A DNA stretch of 64,000 nucleotides from Halalkalicoccus sp. CGA53 (GCF_036429475.1 NZ_CP144125.1:1364001-1428000), one strand, 5' to 3'. Counted from the first letter of the stretch, positions 8,684 through 17,782 are shown. Notes: a model not told the origin generated them from the sequence alone. Numbers and translations are program-made.

Positions 8684-10021
8684 TCAGTGCGCTCCTCGGA
8701 GAGAGACGTCCCGGCCGTAAAAAGCGTACCACAGGGCGGCGCCGACGAGCACCACACAGCCGACGAGTATCGAGAGGTTCGCCATGAAGTAGATCAGTCC
8801 GAAGCTCGAGACGGCGCCGACGGCTGGTAGGACCGGTGACCCCGGCATTCGGAAGCTCGGATCGTACCACCCCGGCTCCCGTCGGCGGAGCTCGATCACG
8901 GTGAGACAGATCAGCCCGTACATCACGAGGTGGAGGAAGGAGGCGACCTCCGCCAGGACCTCGACGCGTCCGAAGAGGACGAGCGCGAGGATCGGCCCGC
9001 CCGCGAGACCCAGGGCGACGTGTGGCGTACCGAAGCGCTCGTTGACGACGGCGACCCCGTCGGGCAGCAGCCTGTCCTTCGAGAGCGCGTAGATCGCCCG
9101 CGAGGACGAGAGGATCGAGGCGTTCGCGGAGGAGACCGTCGCGAGCAGTCCCGCGACGAGGATCGCTATCGCGCCGGGCGTGCCGGCGTACGAGCGGGCG
9201 ACCTCGACGGGGGCGGTCTCGCCGAGTTCGGCCAGCCGTTCGGCACCGAAGGCGCTCGTGGAGACGTAGATCATCACGACGTAGAGCGTGCCGACGACGA
9301 GCACGCTCCCGACCATGGCGATCGGGAGGTTCCGGCCCGGCTCTCTGATCTCTCCCGCGACGGTCGCGACCTGGACGAAGCCGAGGTAGGAGGTGAACAC
9401 CAGTGCCGCGGTCGTGAAGACCGGGGCGAGCCCGAACGGGGCGAACCGCTCGGGGACCTGTTCGGCGCCGAAGACGCCGAGGGAGTCGAGCACGCCGAAG
9501 ACGAGGAAGACGACCAGGATCGAGAGCAAGAGCGTGACGATGCCGTTCTGGAGCTCTCCCGCCTTCTCGGTTCCCCCGACACTCACCGCCGTGAGGACGA
9601 CCCCGCCGACGAGCGCGACGGCCGTGACGAACCAGCGATCGCCGCCGCCAGCGAGCGCCGCAGCGTACTCGCCGAAGCCGACGAGGTAGAACGCCGAGGC
9701 GAACACCAGCCCGGTCCAGAGGCTCAACCCCACGAGGCAGCCGAGAAAGGCACCGAAGCCGCGCGAGATGAAGTAATAGCCGCCACCGCTCTTCGGCATC
9801 GCCGTCGCGAGTTCGGAGGCCGGGAGCGCGACGAGCAGTGCGATCACCGCCCCGATGGCGAACGAGGCGGCCGCGGCCGGTCCCGCCCGGCCCGCCGCGA
9901 TCCCCGGGAAGACGAAGATGCCGGCGCCGATCATCGTCCCGATCCCTATGGCCAGCGCCGCCGTCAGGCCGAGCGTCCGCTCCAATTCCCGTTCCGTCTC
10001 GACCTGTACCTCTTGGGACAT
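8684..10021 (-). CDS. APC family amino-acid permease
   Basis: A 445-residue integral membrane protein with about 12 hydrophobic segments. The start '[24 protein letters not shown]' (in two pieces of the first helix) contains the G-T-M-I-G-A-G-I-F signature of APC-superfamily TM1, which coordinates the substrate carboxylate. '[15 protein letters not shown]' is the TM2-TM3 loop. Substrate is probably a cationic or neutral amino acid; sequence does not decide. It lacks the C-terminal Usp domains seen in longer haloarchaeal relatives, but the downstream gene, 2 nt away, supplies them as a separate protein. Confidence 0.88.
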   Translation of the reverse strand: MSQEVQVETERELERTLGLTAALAIGIGTMIGAGIFVFPGIAAGRAGPAAAASFAIGAVIALLVALPASELATAMPKSGGGYYFISRGFGAFLGCLVGLSLWTGLVFASAFYLVGFGEYAAALAGGGDRWFVTAVALVGGVVLTAVSVGGTEKAGELQNGIVTLLLSILVVFLVFGVLDSLGVFGAEQVPERFAPFGLAPVFTTAALVFTSYLGFVQVATVAGEIREPGRNLPIAMVGSVLVVGTLYVVMIYVSTSAFGAERLAELGETAPVEVARSYAGTPGAIAILVAGLLATVSSANASILSSSRAIYALSKDRLLPDGVAVVNERFGTPHVALGLAGGPILALVLFGRVEVLAEVASFLHLVMYGLICLTVIELRRREPGWYDPSFRMPGSPVLPAVGAVSSFGLIYFMANLSILVGCVVLVGAALWYAFYGRDVSLRGAH

Positions 10022-10136
10022 ACCCCGCTTAGGGACCCGGTACAGAAGTATTCCGCTTCGATACCCGACCGCTTACCGGTCGGCTAACGGCTTCCGGCGA
10101 ACCATACCTATCCCCGTCGTCGTGCTCCGTTCGGGT

Positions 10137-10517
10137 ATGACCTGGGGAGTGAGGGAGGGAGAAGGGGAACGCGCCGTCTCGCCGGTCGTCGGCGTCGTGC
10201 TGATGGTCGCGATCACGGTCGTGCTCGCGGGGGCGGCGGGAGCGATGCTGCTTGGCTTCGGGCCGCTGGAGCCGGCACCGACGGTGAGCTACTCGTTCTC
10301 CTCGTCGGGCGACGAGTTGACGATCACCCACACCCACGGCAGAGCGATCGAGGCGGGGACGCTCACCGTCCACGGCGTGGCCGACGAGGACACCCTCGCA
10401 GGTGGATCGCGCGTCGGGACGTCGGTGACGGTCGAACCGGTCGACGAGACGATCCGGATCGTCTGGACGGGCATCGAGAGCGGGAGTTCGTACGTCCTCG
10501 GCGAGTACGGGGTCTGA
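10137..10517 (+). CDS. Archaeal type IV pilin-like protein
   Basis: A 126-residue protein with an N-terminal class III signal: a short charged leader 'EGERAVSPVVGVVLMVAIT' in which cleavage by the prepilin peptidase PibD is expected near A-V-S-P, followed by the hydrophobic pilin helix. The 'SPVVGVVLMVAITVVLA' block is the hallmark of the haloarchaeal Pilin_N (DUF1628) family. The rest is a beta-rich acidic head ending 'SGSSYVLGEYGV'. Such proteins assemble into adhesion pili or stay membrane-anchored. It is a solitary gene, divergent from the permease, with no pilus ATPase nearby, so an outside assembly machine would be needed. Confidence 0.8.
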   Translation: MTWGVREGEGERAVSPVVGVVLMVAITVVLAGAAGAMLLGFGPLEPAPTVSYSFSSSGDELTITHTHGRAIEAGTLTVHGVADEDTLAGGSRVGTSVTVEPVDETIRIVWTGIESGSSYVLGEYGV

Positions 10518-10541
10518 CGCGAGGATCGACGACGGGAAGCC

Positions 10542-10752
10542 TCAGCGAAGCCCCCGGAGTACGAGCACGAGTCCCGTGAGCGTGCCGAGGGCGACGAGGG
10601 CGATGCCGGCGATACCGAGCAGTTCGCCCGCTCTCGTACTCGGGGATCCGGTAGCCGTACTCCATAACCGCCGCCGAAAGCACCAACGAGAGCCCCGCGC
10701 CGAATATCGTGGTCGCGAGGTCGACGCCGAACGGGTTGCCGATGTCGGGCAT
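10542..10752 (-). pseudogene. Small two-helix membrane protein interrupted by a frameshift
   Basis: Starting at ATG 10752 the frame reads 'MPDIGNPFGVDLATTIFGAG' and a first membrane helix ending 'YGYRIPEYESG'; it then turns into an arginine-rich non-membrane sequence. In the +1 frame the sequence from about 10627 continues 'GELLGIAGIALVALGTLTG', a second good helix, and ends 'LRGLR' with TGA at 10544-10542. One inserted or deleted base near 10625-10635 therefore separates the two helices. The joined product would be about 70 residues. Either the gene is broken or the base call is wrong. Confidence 0.6.
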
Positions 10753-10804
10753 ACTCGTGAGAGACACGGCGGACGCGTAGTCGTGGTGCCGGCGGTTCAC
10801 GAGG

Positions 10805-12322
10805 TCAGAGGTCGTAGAGCGCGTCGTACTTCTCGGTGACGTACTCCACGAACGGTTCGGCGCTGTAGGGGTCGCCCGTTGCGACCTCCACGAGGTCGGG
10901 AGTGGTGTACCGGCAGCCGTGACGGTGGACGTTCTCGGTGAGCCAGTCGTGGATCGGGCCGAACTCGCCGTCTTCGACCAGCGCGTCCACGTCGTACTCC
11001 TCGCGGATCGTCGCGTCCAGCTGGGCGGCGAGCACGCTCCCGAGCGAGTAGGTCGGGAAGTAGCCGAACGAGCCGTGGCTCCAGTGGATGTCCTGCAGGC
11101 AGCCCTCGCTGTCGGTCTCCGGCCGGATCCCGAGGTACTCCTCGTACTTGTCGTTCCAGAGTTCGGGCACCTCATCCACCTCGATATCGCCCGCGATCAG
11201 CGCGCGTTCGACCTCGAACCGGATCACGATGTGGAGGTGGTAGGTGAGCTCGTCCGCCTCGACGCGGATGAGGTTGTCGTCGTAGACCTGGTTGACCGCC
11301 TCGTAGGCCTCCTCGACGCCGACCCCGGAGAGCTGTGGGAACCGCTCGCCGACGGTCGGGAGGAACAGCTCCCAGAACGCCCGCGTTCGACCGACGTGGT
11401 TCTCCCAGAACCGCGACTGCGACTCGTGGACGGTCAGGTCGCGGGCGCTGCCGAGCGGCGTGCCGTAGTGGTCGTCGGGCAGCCCGAGCGTGTACGTCGC
11501 GTGACCGAACTCGTGGATCGTGCTCATCACGGCGCCGATCGGATCGGCCTCGTCGTAGCGCGTCGTCACCCGGGCGTCGAACTGCGTCCCGGTCGAGAAC
11601 GGGTGTGGCGCGGTGTCGAGCCTGCCGCGGTCCCAGTCGTACCCGAGGAGGTCGAGCGCGTCGCGCGCGAGCGCCTCCTGGGTGTCGGCGTCGAACTCGC
11701 CCCCCCGGAGCGCCTCGGTCGCGAGGTCGGCGTCGCTCTCGCCGATCGCGTCGATCAGCGGGACGAGTTCGTCGCGGAGCTCCCCCAGGATCGCCTCCGC
11801 GGTCTCTAAGTCGAGGTACGGTTCGTAGTCGGCGAAGAGCACGGCGTACGGGTCGGCGTCGGGGTCGATCTGCCGGGCGTACTCGCGTTTCAGGTCGACG
11901 AGCTCCTCCAGCGCCGGCGCGAACGCCTCGAAGTCGTCCTCGGCTCTCGCCTCCGACCACAGCGGGTGTGCCTCGCTCGTCGTCCGCGAGATCTCCTCGA
12001 CGAGCTCGGTCTCGACGCGGGTGTTCCTGTCGTATCGCCGTCGCACCTCGCGAACGACCGCCCGCTGTCCCTCCGAGAGCGTCTCGCCCGCTACCCCCTC
12101 GAGGAACTCGCCCATCTCCTCGTCGGTGAGCTCCTCGTGGACGAGCGCCGAGAGCGTCGAGAGCTGCTCGGCGCGCGCGGTGACGCCCCCTTCCGGCATC
12201 ATCACCTCCTGGTCCCAGCGGAGCACGCCCGCGGCGTTGCCGATGTTCGAGAGCCGTTTCACCTTCGTCACGAACGCGTCGTAGGTCTCCGTCGCCTCGC
12301 TCGAGGCGGGTTCGCTCGCCAT
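10805..12322 (-). CDS. M32 family metallocarboxypeptidase (Taq-type), copy B
   Basis: A 505-residue zinc carboxypeptidase with HEFGH at residues 270-274 and the same accessory blocks as copy A ('HESQSRFWENHVGR', 'IRPETDSEGCLQDIHWS'). The catalytic half is much closer to copy A than the N-terminal half, and a 69-nt block (11597-11665) is identical to 7237-7305 of copy A. The N-terminal 14 residues ('ASEPASSEATETY') are an extension absent from copy A. Both copies keep all zinc ligands, so both are probably active and may differ in peptide preference. Confidence 0.92.
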   Translation of the reverse strand: MASEPASSEATETYDAFVTKVKRLSNIGNAAGVLRWDQEVMMPEGGVTARAEQLSTLSALVHEELTDEEMGEFLEGVAGETLSEGQRAVVREVRRRYDRNTRVETELVEEISRTTSEAHPLWSEARAEDDFEAFAPALEELVDLKREYARQIDPDADPYAVLFADYEPYLDLETAEAILGELRDELVPLIDAIGESDADLATEALRGGEFDADTQEALARDALDLLGYDWDRGRLDTAPHPFSTGTQFDARVTTRYDEADPIGAVMSTIHEFGHATYTLGLPDDHYGTPLGSARDLTVHESQSRFWENHVGRTRAFWELFLPTVGERFPQLSGVGVEEAYEAVNQVYDDNLIRVEADELTYHLHIVIRFEVERALIAGDIEVDEVPELWNDKYEEYLGIRPETDSEGCLQDIHWSHGSFGYFPTYSLGSVLAAQLDATIREEYDVDALVEDGEFGPIHDWLTENVHRHGCRYTTPDLVEVATGDPYSAEPFVEYVTEKYDALYDL

Positions 12323-12447
12323 ACCCCGGGTGAGAACGCCGACGGTATCAACGCCGTGGTATCGGAAGCCGACAGGGGCGGGTCGGCGCGTCGCGTCACT
12401 CGTCGTTCTCGGTCACTCCGCCGACCGTTCCGATCCGTCGGATCGTC

Positions 12448-13863
12448 TCATCCGTCGTCGTCGACGGTTGCGTTACCGACGTCGTCGGGCGGACCGGTCC
12501 CGTCGTCCGTGGCGTTATCGACGTCACCCGGTGGTCCGGGTGGGACGCCGTCATCGACCGGCGGATCGGGTGGGCCGTCAGCCCCGTCGTCGCCCTCGGG
12601 TCCGGGGTCGTCGTCGGTCTCGCCAGTCCCTCCGTCGTCCTCATTTCCCTCCTCGGGCTCCCCGTTGTCGTCCGCGTCGTCGTCGCCGTTCGTATCGTCG
12701 TCATCGGCCTCGCCGTCGCCGTTCAGGCCGTCGTCACCGTTCCCGTCCTCGTCGCTGTCGTCCGTCCCCTCGCTGTCGCTCTCGCCGCCGTCGTCATTTC
12801 CCTCCGCATCCTCCCCGTCATCGGTATCGCCGTCTCCGTCGTCGACCCCGTTCGAATCGTCGTCCTCGTCCCCGGCTTCGTCGTCACCGTTCCCATCCTC
12901 GCCGTTCGCGTCGTCGTCTCCGGGCTCGTCGCTCTCGCCGCTGTCGTCATTTCCCTCCGCATCCTCCGCATCGTCGTCCTCCTCGTCACCGATCACTACG
13001 TCGATCGGCTCGTCGTCGTTCTCCTCGTCCGTGTCGCCGTTCGACTCCTCGCCGTCGTCGGTCTCGCCAGCCCCTTCGTCGTCCTCATTTCCCTCCTCGG
13101 GCTCCTCGTCGTCTGCGTCACCGTTCGTATCGTCGACTTCGTCGTCGCCGTTCGCATCGTCATCGTCTTCCCCTTCGGGGGTGTCGTCCGCGTCGTCCGC
13201 GTCGTCATCGCCGTTTCCGTCGTCGTCTCCGTTCGCGTCGTCGTCCGCATCGTCCGTGTCGTCATCTGTCCCGGTGTCGTCGTCACCGGGGTCATCATTG
13301 TCACCTTCAGGGGTGTCGTCGGCGTCGTCGTCTCCGGTCGCTCCATCGTCGTCGGCGCCGTCGTCTCCTGCGGGTTGATCGTCGTCCGCTCCCTCGTCGT
13401 CCGTCTCCGCGGTGTCGTCCGCATCGTCGGTCTCCTCTGGTTCGTCGTCACCGGCCTCCACAGCGTCGTCTGCGTCGTCAGTCTCCGTCGTATCGTCGGT
13501 CTCCGTGGCGTCGTCCGTCTCTGCGGCGTCATCGGTCTCTCCAGCCTCGGTATCGTCGCTCTCCGGCGGGTCGGCGTCGTCATCGTCCACTGCTTCCGTC
13601 GGCGTCTCCTCGCCGTCGTCCGCATTGTCCGTCTCGTCCTCGGGCGTCTCGCCGTCCTCTCCGCCCACCGTCTCGCCTTCCGGTGGCTCGGGGGCCTCGT
13701 CGGCCGCGAAGAAGCCCGCCGGACCGAAGACGACCGCCGCGGCGAGCGCGAATATCACGAGTCCGAGGACGAGCACGAGCACCTGCGGCTGTCGCCACAG
13801 CGGCGGCTCCTCGGACTTCGCGGTCGTACCGAGCGAGCCTCCCGAGGACGACGAGTCGCTCAC
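12448..13863 (-). CDS. Membrane-anchored, extremely acidic low-complexity protein
   Basis: A 471-residue protein. After a short Ser/Gly-rich cytosolic tail and 'PPLWRQPQ', residues about 26-46 ('VLVLVLGLVIFALAAAVVFG') form one membrane helix. All that follows, some 420 residues, is Asp, Glu, Gly, Asn and Thr in quasi-repeats such as 'GDDDANGEDGNGDDEAG' and 'EPEEGNEDDEGAGETDD', with almost no hydrophobic or basic residues. It should be an unfolded polyanionic stalk on the outer face, possibly binding cations or carrying Thr/Asn-linked glycans. It could also be read as an open frame by composition bias, but the clean N-terminal anchor and start support it as real. No homologous family recognised. 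Confidence 0.65.
   Translation of the reverse strand: MSDSSSSGGSLGTTAKSEEPPLWRQPQVLVLVLGLVIFALAAAVVFGPAGFFAADEAPEPPEGETVGGEDGETPEDETDNADDGEETPTEAVDDDDADPPESDDTEAGETDDAAETDDATETDDTTETDDADDAVEAGDDEPEETDDADDTAETDDEGADDDQPAGDDGADDDGATGDDDADDTPEGDNDDPGDDDTGTDDDTDDADDDANGDDDGNGDDDADDADDTPEGEDDDDANGDDEVDDTNGDADDEEPEEGNEDDEGAGETDDGEESNGDTDEENDDEPIDVVIGDEEDDDAEDAEGNDDSGESDEPGDDDANGEDGNGDDEAGDEDDDSNGVDDGDGDTDDGEDAEGNDDGGESDSEGTDDSDEDGNGDDGLNGDGEADDDDTNGDDDADDNGEPEEGNEDDGGTGETDDDPGPEGDDGADGPPDPPVDDGVPPGPPGDVDNATDDGTGPPDDVGNATVDDDG
12449..13690. repeat. Low-complexity GAC/GAT/GAG-rich coding repeat
   Basis: About 1.24 kb built from degenerate trinucleotide runs (on the + strand TCGTCG, CGTCGTC and related units) with longer imperfect units, for example the segment reading 'CCTCATTTCCCTCCTCGGGC' at about 12639 and again at about 13084. 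It encodes the acidic region of the protein on the minus strand and makes long spurious serine- or arginine-rich frames on the other strand. Confidence 0.7.
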
Positions 13864-13907
13864 GATAGCCCCTCTACCCGGTCACGGCTAATAGGACTGG
13901 CCCTTTC

Positions 13908-14993
13908 TCATTCGAGAAACGCCTCCGATTCGGAGACGTTCCGGTAGATCCGGTAACACCGGCGGAGTACGTCGACCGAGACGCTCTCGGCCTCCGTGTG
14001 CGCCTCGCCCGGCTCCGCCGCGCCGCAGACGACACAGGCGGTGCCGGCCCGTGCGAGGCGGCCCGCGTCGGTCGCGTGGGGCTTCGTCACGAGTTCCGGT
14101 CTCGCTTCTTGACTCTCCGCTGCGGCGTCGAGGGTCGCCTCCGCGAACCTCCCGTCCGAACAGCGCATCGGGGGCAGGTCGCTCTCGACCTCCCACTCGA
14201 CGCCTTCGATCCGCGAGACGTCCTTGAGTGGGAGGTACTCGCCCGGAACCGTCCGCTCGTCGACCGTCGCCTCACAGCGCTCGGGGATGACGTTCATCGC
14301 GCTGCCGCCATCTATCTCGGTGACGGCGACGCTCCCCGAGAGATCGTGGCCGAAGACGCTCACCGTCGGGGCTTCCATCCCCCGGACGAGTCCGACCGCG
14401 TCGCACGCCCGGTAGATCGCGTTCTCGCCAGCCTCCGGTCGGCTCGCGTGTTCGGCCCTCCCGCGGGCGACGATCCGGCCACCACGTCGGCCCTTGTGTG
14501 CGATCACCACGTCGGTCACGTCCTCGCCCGAGTAGTTCGTAGAGCCCTCGCCGACGACCGCGTACTCCGGGGAGAACCCGTTCTCGATCGCGTAGCGTGC
14601 GCCTCTCCCACCCGTCTCCTCGCCGACGAAGCTCGCGAAGACGAGTTCGCAGGTTGGCTCCGCGTCTTCGAACGCGCACATCGCCGCCGCGACCGACCCC
14701 TTCATGTCCGCAGTGCCACGGCCGTAGAGCCTGCCGTCGCGCCCCTCGACCACGTACTCCCCGTCCTCGATCTGTCCCTCGTCCGGCGGCACGACGTCGT
14801 GGTGGCCGACGAGCGCGAGTTGGGGCCCCGAACTCGATCCTCTCCGGGCGATCACGTTCCCGACCGCGTCGCGCTCGACATCGGCGTCGGTCTCCTCGCG
14901 CAGCCAGCGCTCGATCAGGTCTCCGACGGCGGTCTCGTCCTCGTGGCTCGGGACCGTACACAGTTCTCGCGTCAGGCGCTCGACGTCGTCCAT
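13908..14993 (-). CDS. M20 family metallopeptidase/deacylase (DapE/ArgE-like)
   Basis: A 361-residue amidohydrolase with two zinc sites. Ligand regions in order: 'ALVGHHDVVPP' (His, then Asp as base region), 'GRGTADMKGSVAA' (Asp bridging), 'SFVGEETGGRGA' (general base Glu and Glu ligand), and 'TKPHATDAGRLA' near the C-terminus for the final His. A dimerisation lid lies in between ('HKGRRGGRIVARGRAEHASR'). It could be succinyl-diaminopimelate desuccinylase, an acetylornithine/acetyl-lysine deacetylase or a dipeptidase; no biosynthetic neighbours decide it. The nearby M32 peptidases favour a general peptide or acyl-amino-acid role, as inference. Confidence 0.83.
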   Translation of the reverse strand: MDDVERLTRELCTVPSHEDETAVGDLIERWLREETDADVERDAVGNVIARRGSSSGPQLALVGHHDVVPPDEGQIEDGEYVVEGRDGRLYGRGTADMKGSVAAAMCAFEDAEPTCELVFASFVGEETGGRGARYAIENGFSPEYAVVGEGSTNYSGEDVTDVVIAHKGRRGGRIVARGRAEHASRPEAGENAIYRACDAVGLVRGMEAPTVSVFGHDLSGSVAVTEIDGGSAMNVIPERCEATVDERTVPGEYLPLKDVSRIEGVEWEVESDLPPMRCSDGRFAEATLDAAAESQEARPELVTKPHATDAGRLARAGTACVVCGAAEPGEAHTEAESVSVDVLRRCYRIYRNVSESEAFLE

Positions 14994-15018
14994 GCGGGGC
15001 GCTGTGCGCTACAGGGGC

Positions 15019-15477
15019 TTAGTCGCGGTGTTCGCGATCGCCGGCCCCGGTCGGGGCCCCGTGCTCCATCGTCCGGTAGCGCGCGAGGTTCACCGCCGCG
15101 AAGAGGAAGACCGTGAGCGGGAGCGCGACCGCGATCCCGAAGAGGACGGCGTTCCCGGGGGAGGCGACGGCCGTCGAGAGCAGGAGGGCGGTAGAGGCGA
15201 CGGTCGTCGCGACGAGGACGAGCACCCAGGGTGTTTGGCGGGTCAGGAGGTCCTCCGGTTCCCGGGTGAACACCAGCCGATCCACGATTACCGAGAGCAG
15301 CGCGAGGCCGGTGACGACGATCGCGAGCGCGAGCGCGACGCCGGCGCGTTCGTTCCCGGGGACGACGTTGAGGACGCCGAAGAGGGCGTACAGCGCCACC
15401 GCGACGGCGCCGTAGAGGCCGAGCCAGAGCGCGGCGGCGACCCCGAGCGTGCCTCGCGTCGAGTCCATGCGCGACAT
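15019..15477 (-). CDS. Four-helix membrane protein of unknown function
   Basis: A 152-residue protein with four hydrophobic segments: 'VAAALWLGLYGAVAVALYAL', 'VALALAIVVTGLALLSVIVD', 'PWVLVLVATTVASTALLLST' and 'AVLFGIAVALPLTVFLFAAV'. A short loop 'FTREPEDLLTRQTP' joins helices two and three, and the tail is hydrophilic. ATG at 15477 or 15468 could be the start. It follows the divergent promoter of the PIN-ATPase gene and ends 26 bp before the M20 gene on the same strand. I do not recognise a family. Confidence 0.65.
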   Translation of the reverse strand: MSRMDSTRGTLGVAAALWLGLYGAVAVALYALFGVLNVVPGNERAGVALALAIVVTGLALLSVIVDRLVFTREPEDLLTRQTPWVLVLVATTVASTALLLSTAVASPGNAVLFGIAVALPLTVFLFAAVNLARYRTMEHGAPTGAGDREHRD

Positions 15478-15520
15478 CGCTCGGTGGCTCGCTTAGTCGT
15501 TTCCATCGTGCATGACACAC

Positions 15521-15530
15521 GCTTATACCC
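15521..15530 (+). promoter_or_regulatory. TATA box of the PIN-ATPase-KH gene
   Basis: GCTTATACCC lies with its centre 26 nt before the ATG at 15551. That spacing places transcription start at or next to the start codon, so the mRNA should be leaderless; no Shine-Dalgarno site is present. Confidence 0.55.
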
Positions 15531-15550
15531 GGTCCGACTCTACGCCACCC

Positions 15551-17413
15551 ATGAAGGTTCTTCCGGACACGAGCGTCGTTATCGACGGTCGTATCTCAGA
15601 GCGGATCCGCGACGGCAGCTACGACGGGGCGACGGTGTTGATCCCCGAGGCGGTCGTCGGGGAGCTCGAACACCAGGCGAACGAGGGCCACGACACCGGC
15701 TGGGACGGCCTAGAGGAGCTGAAACGGCTGGCCGACCTCGCCGACGAGGGGGCGATCGCGATCGAGTACGTCGGCCGACGGCCCGAGGCGATCGAACTCG
15801 ACCGGGCGAGCGAGGGAGAGATCGACGCGCTGATCCGAGACATCGCCGCCGAGGAGGGTGCCAGGTTCGTCACGAGCGACATCGTCCAGAGCGAGGTCGC
15901 CGAGGCGAAGGGCCTCGACGTGGAGTACGTCGCCCCGCGGGTCGAGGCGATCGACAGCCTTGACCTCGAGGGCTACTTCGACGGGGAGACGATGAGCGTC
16001 CACCTCAAGGCGGGCGTCGCGCCGATGGCCAAACGCGGGGCGATCGGCGAGATGGTCTACGAGCACGTCGCGGAGGGGAAACTGGACGCCGAGCGGATCG
16101 AGGAGATGGCGCGCGAGATCGAGACAGCGGCCAAGCGCTCGCGCGAGGGGTTCATCGAGCTGCGCGAGCCGGGGATGACGATCATCCAGTTCCGCGACTA
16201 CCGGATCGCCATCGCCCGGCCGCCGTTCAGTGATGGAATCGAGATCACCGCGGTTCGGCCGCTCGTGCAGACCGACCTCGACGACTACGAGTACGCCGAC
16301 GAGCTCCGCGACCGGCTGGTGTCTCGCCAGCGCGGGGTGCTGATCGCGGGGTCGCCCGGTGCCGGGAAGTCGACGTTCGCACAGGCGGTCGCGGGCTTTC
16401 TCGCCGACTCGGGCTACGCGGTGAAGACGATGGAGAAACCGCGGGACCTGCAGGTCGACGAGGGGATCACCCAGTACACGGCGCTCGGTGGATCCATGGA
16501 GAAGACCGCCGACGCACTGCTCATGGTCAGACCCGACTACACGATCTACGACGAGGTAAGAAAGACCTCCGACTTCCGCGTCTTCGCCGACATGCGGCTG
16601 GCGGGTGTCGGAATGGTCGGCGTCGTCCACGCCACCAGGGCGATCGACGCGCTCCAGCGCCTCATAGGAAGAGTCGAACTCGGGATGATCCCGCAGGTCG
16701 TCGATACGGTCGTCTACATCGAGGACGGGATGGTCCACACGGTCTACGACGTCACGACCGAGGTGAAAGTCCCCCACGGGATGACCGAGGAGGACCTCAC
16801 CCGGCCGGTGATCGTCATCCGGGACTACGAGACGGGCACGCCGGAGTACGAGATCTACACGTTCAACCGGCAGGTCGTCACGGTCCCGATCGGGGGCGAG
16901 GAGGAGGACGAGGGCGGCGTCGACCGGCTGGCCCGCCAGGAGATCGAACGCGAGATCCGCTCGATCGCGCGGGGATACGTCGACGTCGAACTCCAGAGTC
17001 AGAACCGCGCGGTGGTCTACGTCGAGGAGGACGACATCTCGTCGGTAATCGGCAAGGGCGGCGGGCGGATCACCGACGTCGAGAACCGGTTAGGGATCGA
17101 CATCGACGTGCGGACCCACGACGAGAAGCCCGGCGCGATCGGCGGAGGAAACGCGCCGAGCGGCGGGAGCGGGGGTCAGACCGAGCAAGCCAGCGAGACC
17201 GTCGTTCCAGAGATCACCTCCAGACACGTCCGGATCGAACTGGAGCGCGCCCAGCCCGGACAGACGGTCGAGGTGCGCGCGGAGGGGGAGTACCTCTTTA
17301 CGGCTACCGTGGGACGGGGTGGGGACATCCAGGTCTCGCGGGGCAGCGCCATCGCCGAGGAACTCGAGTACGCGATCGACCGGAAACAGGAGATCTCGGT
17401 CGTCGGCGCCTGA
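15551..17413 (+). CDS. PIN-domain, PilT-like ATPase, KH-domain fusion protein
   Basis: A 620-residue archaeal protein with three parts. Residues 1-140 are a PIN nuclease domain with acidic residues D6, E38, D92 and D110. Residues about 200-400 are a PilT/VirB11-like ATPase with Walker A 'GSPGAGKST' (267-275), 'DYTIYDEVRK' as Walker B region and 'GVVHATRAIDALQR'. Residues about 495-540 hold a KH RNA-binding motif 'VIGKGGGRI', and the last 60 form a TRAM-like small barrel ('GQTVEVRAEGEYLFTATVGR'). The family is conserved in archaea and thought to act on RNA; its exact substrate is unknown. An in-frame ATG at 15512 overlaps the promoter and is rejected. Confidence 0.9.
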   Translation: MKVLPDTSVVIDGRISERIRDGSYDGATVLIPEAVVGELEHQANEGHDTGWDGLEELKRLADLADEGAIAIEYVGRRPEAIELDRASEGEIDALIRDIAAEEGARFVTSDIVQSEVAEAKGLDVEYVAPRVEAIDSLDLEGYFDGETMSVHLKAGVAPMAKRGAIGEMVYEHVAEGKLDAERIEEMAREIETAAKRSREGFIELREPGMTIIQFRDYRIAIARPPFSDGIEITAVRPLVQTDLDDYEYADELRDRLVSRQRGVLIAGSPGAGKSTFAQAVAGFLADSGYAVKTMEKPRDLQVDEGITQYTALGGSMEKTADALLMVRPDYTIYDEVRKTSDFRVFADMRLAGVGMVGVVHATRAIDALQRLIGRVELGMIPQVVDTVVYIEDGMVHTVYDVTTEVKVPHGMTEEDLTRPVIVIRDYETGTPEYEIYTFNRQVVTVPIGGEEEDEGGVDRLARQEIEREIRSIARGYVDVELQSQNRAVVYVEEDDISSVIGKGGGRITDVENRLGIDIDVRTHDEKPGAIGGGNAPSGGSGGQTEQASETVVPEITSRHVRIELERAQPGQTVEVRAEGEYLFTATVGRGGDIQVSRGSAIAEELEYAIDRKQEISVVGA

Positions 17414-17500
17414 GGGGGCGAATCGGCGTGGCCGGATCGTCGCGCTCGACCGGACGATGCTCTCGCTCGCCGAGCGATAGAGAGAGAAGGGAGTCGCCGT

Positions 17501-17782
17501 TCAGTCGCCGCAGCAGGGACTGGTCTCCGTGCCGCCGTCGGCGGCGATCGCCTCGCCGTCGAGCGTGTAGAGGTTCTGTCTCGCGTCGGCGAAGTAGATG
17601 TCCTCGTTGACGATACCGATCGTCTGCAAGCGTTCGAGCGCGTACCTGACCGTACGCGCCGAGAGCATCGACTCCTCGACGATCTGCTTCTGCGTCAGCG
17701 AGCCGTTGTACTCCAGGACCTTGAAGACGAGTTTCGCGCTCGGGGGCAGGTCCGTCAACCCCTCTGCCTCTGATCCAGCCAT
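17501..17782 (-). CDS. MarR-like winged helix DNA-binding protein
   Basis: A 93-residue single-domain winged-helix protein: helix 'LPPSAKLVFKVLEYN', HTH 'LTQKQIVEESMLSARTVRYA' and wing 'VNEDIYFADARQNLYTL'. It ends with 'CCGD', a double cysteine at the C-terminus that could be redox- or metal-sensitive. Length and pattern match a conserved haloarchaeal HTH family. The start at 17782 is supported by a TATA-like element 25 nt upstream (17803-17812). It is convergent with the PIN-ATPase gene. Confidence 0.8.
   Translation of the reverse strand: MAGSEAEGLTDLPPSAKLVFKVLEYNGSLTQKQIVEESMLSARTVRYALERLQTIGIVNEDIYFADARQNLYTLDGEAIAADGGTETSPCCGD

Noticed and set aside
11966-13378. A long serine- and proline-rich open frame on the plus strand
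   Set aside because: It overlaps the acidic protein gene and the M32 gene in antisense. Its Ser-rich composition is what GAC/GAG repeats give when read from the other strand, and it has no membrane anchor or start signal.
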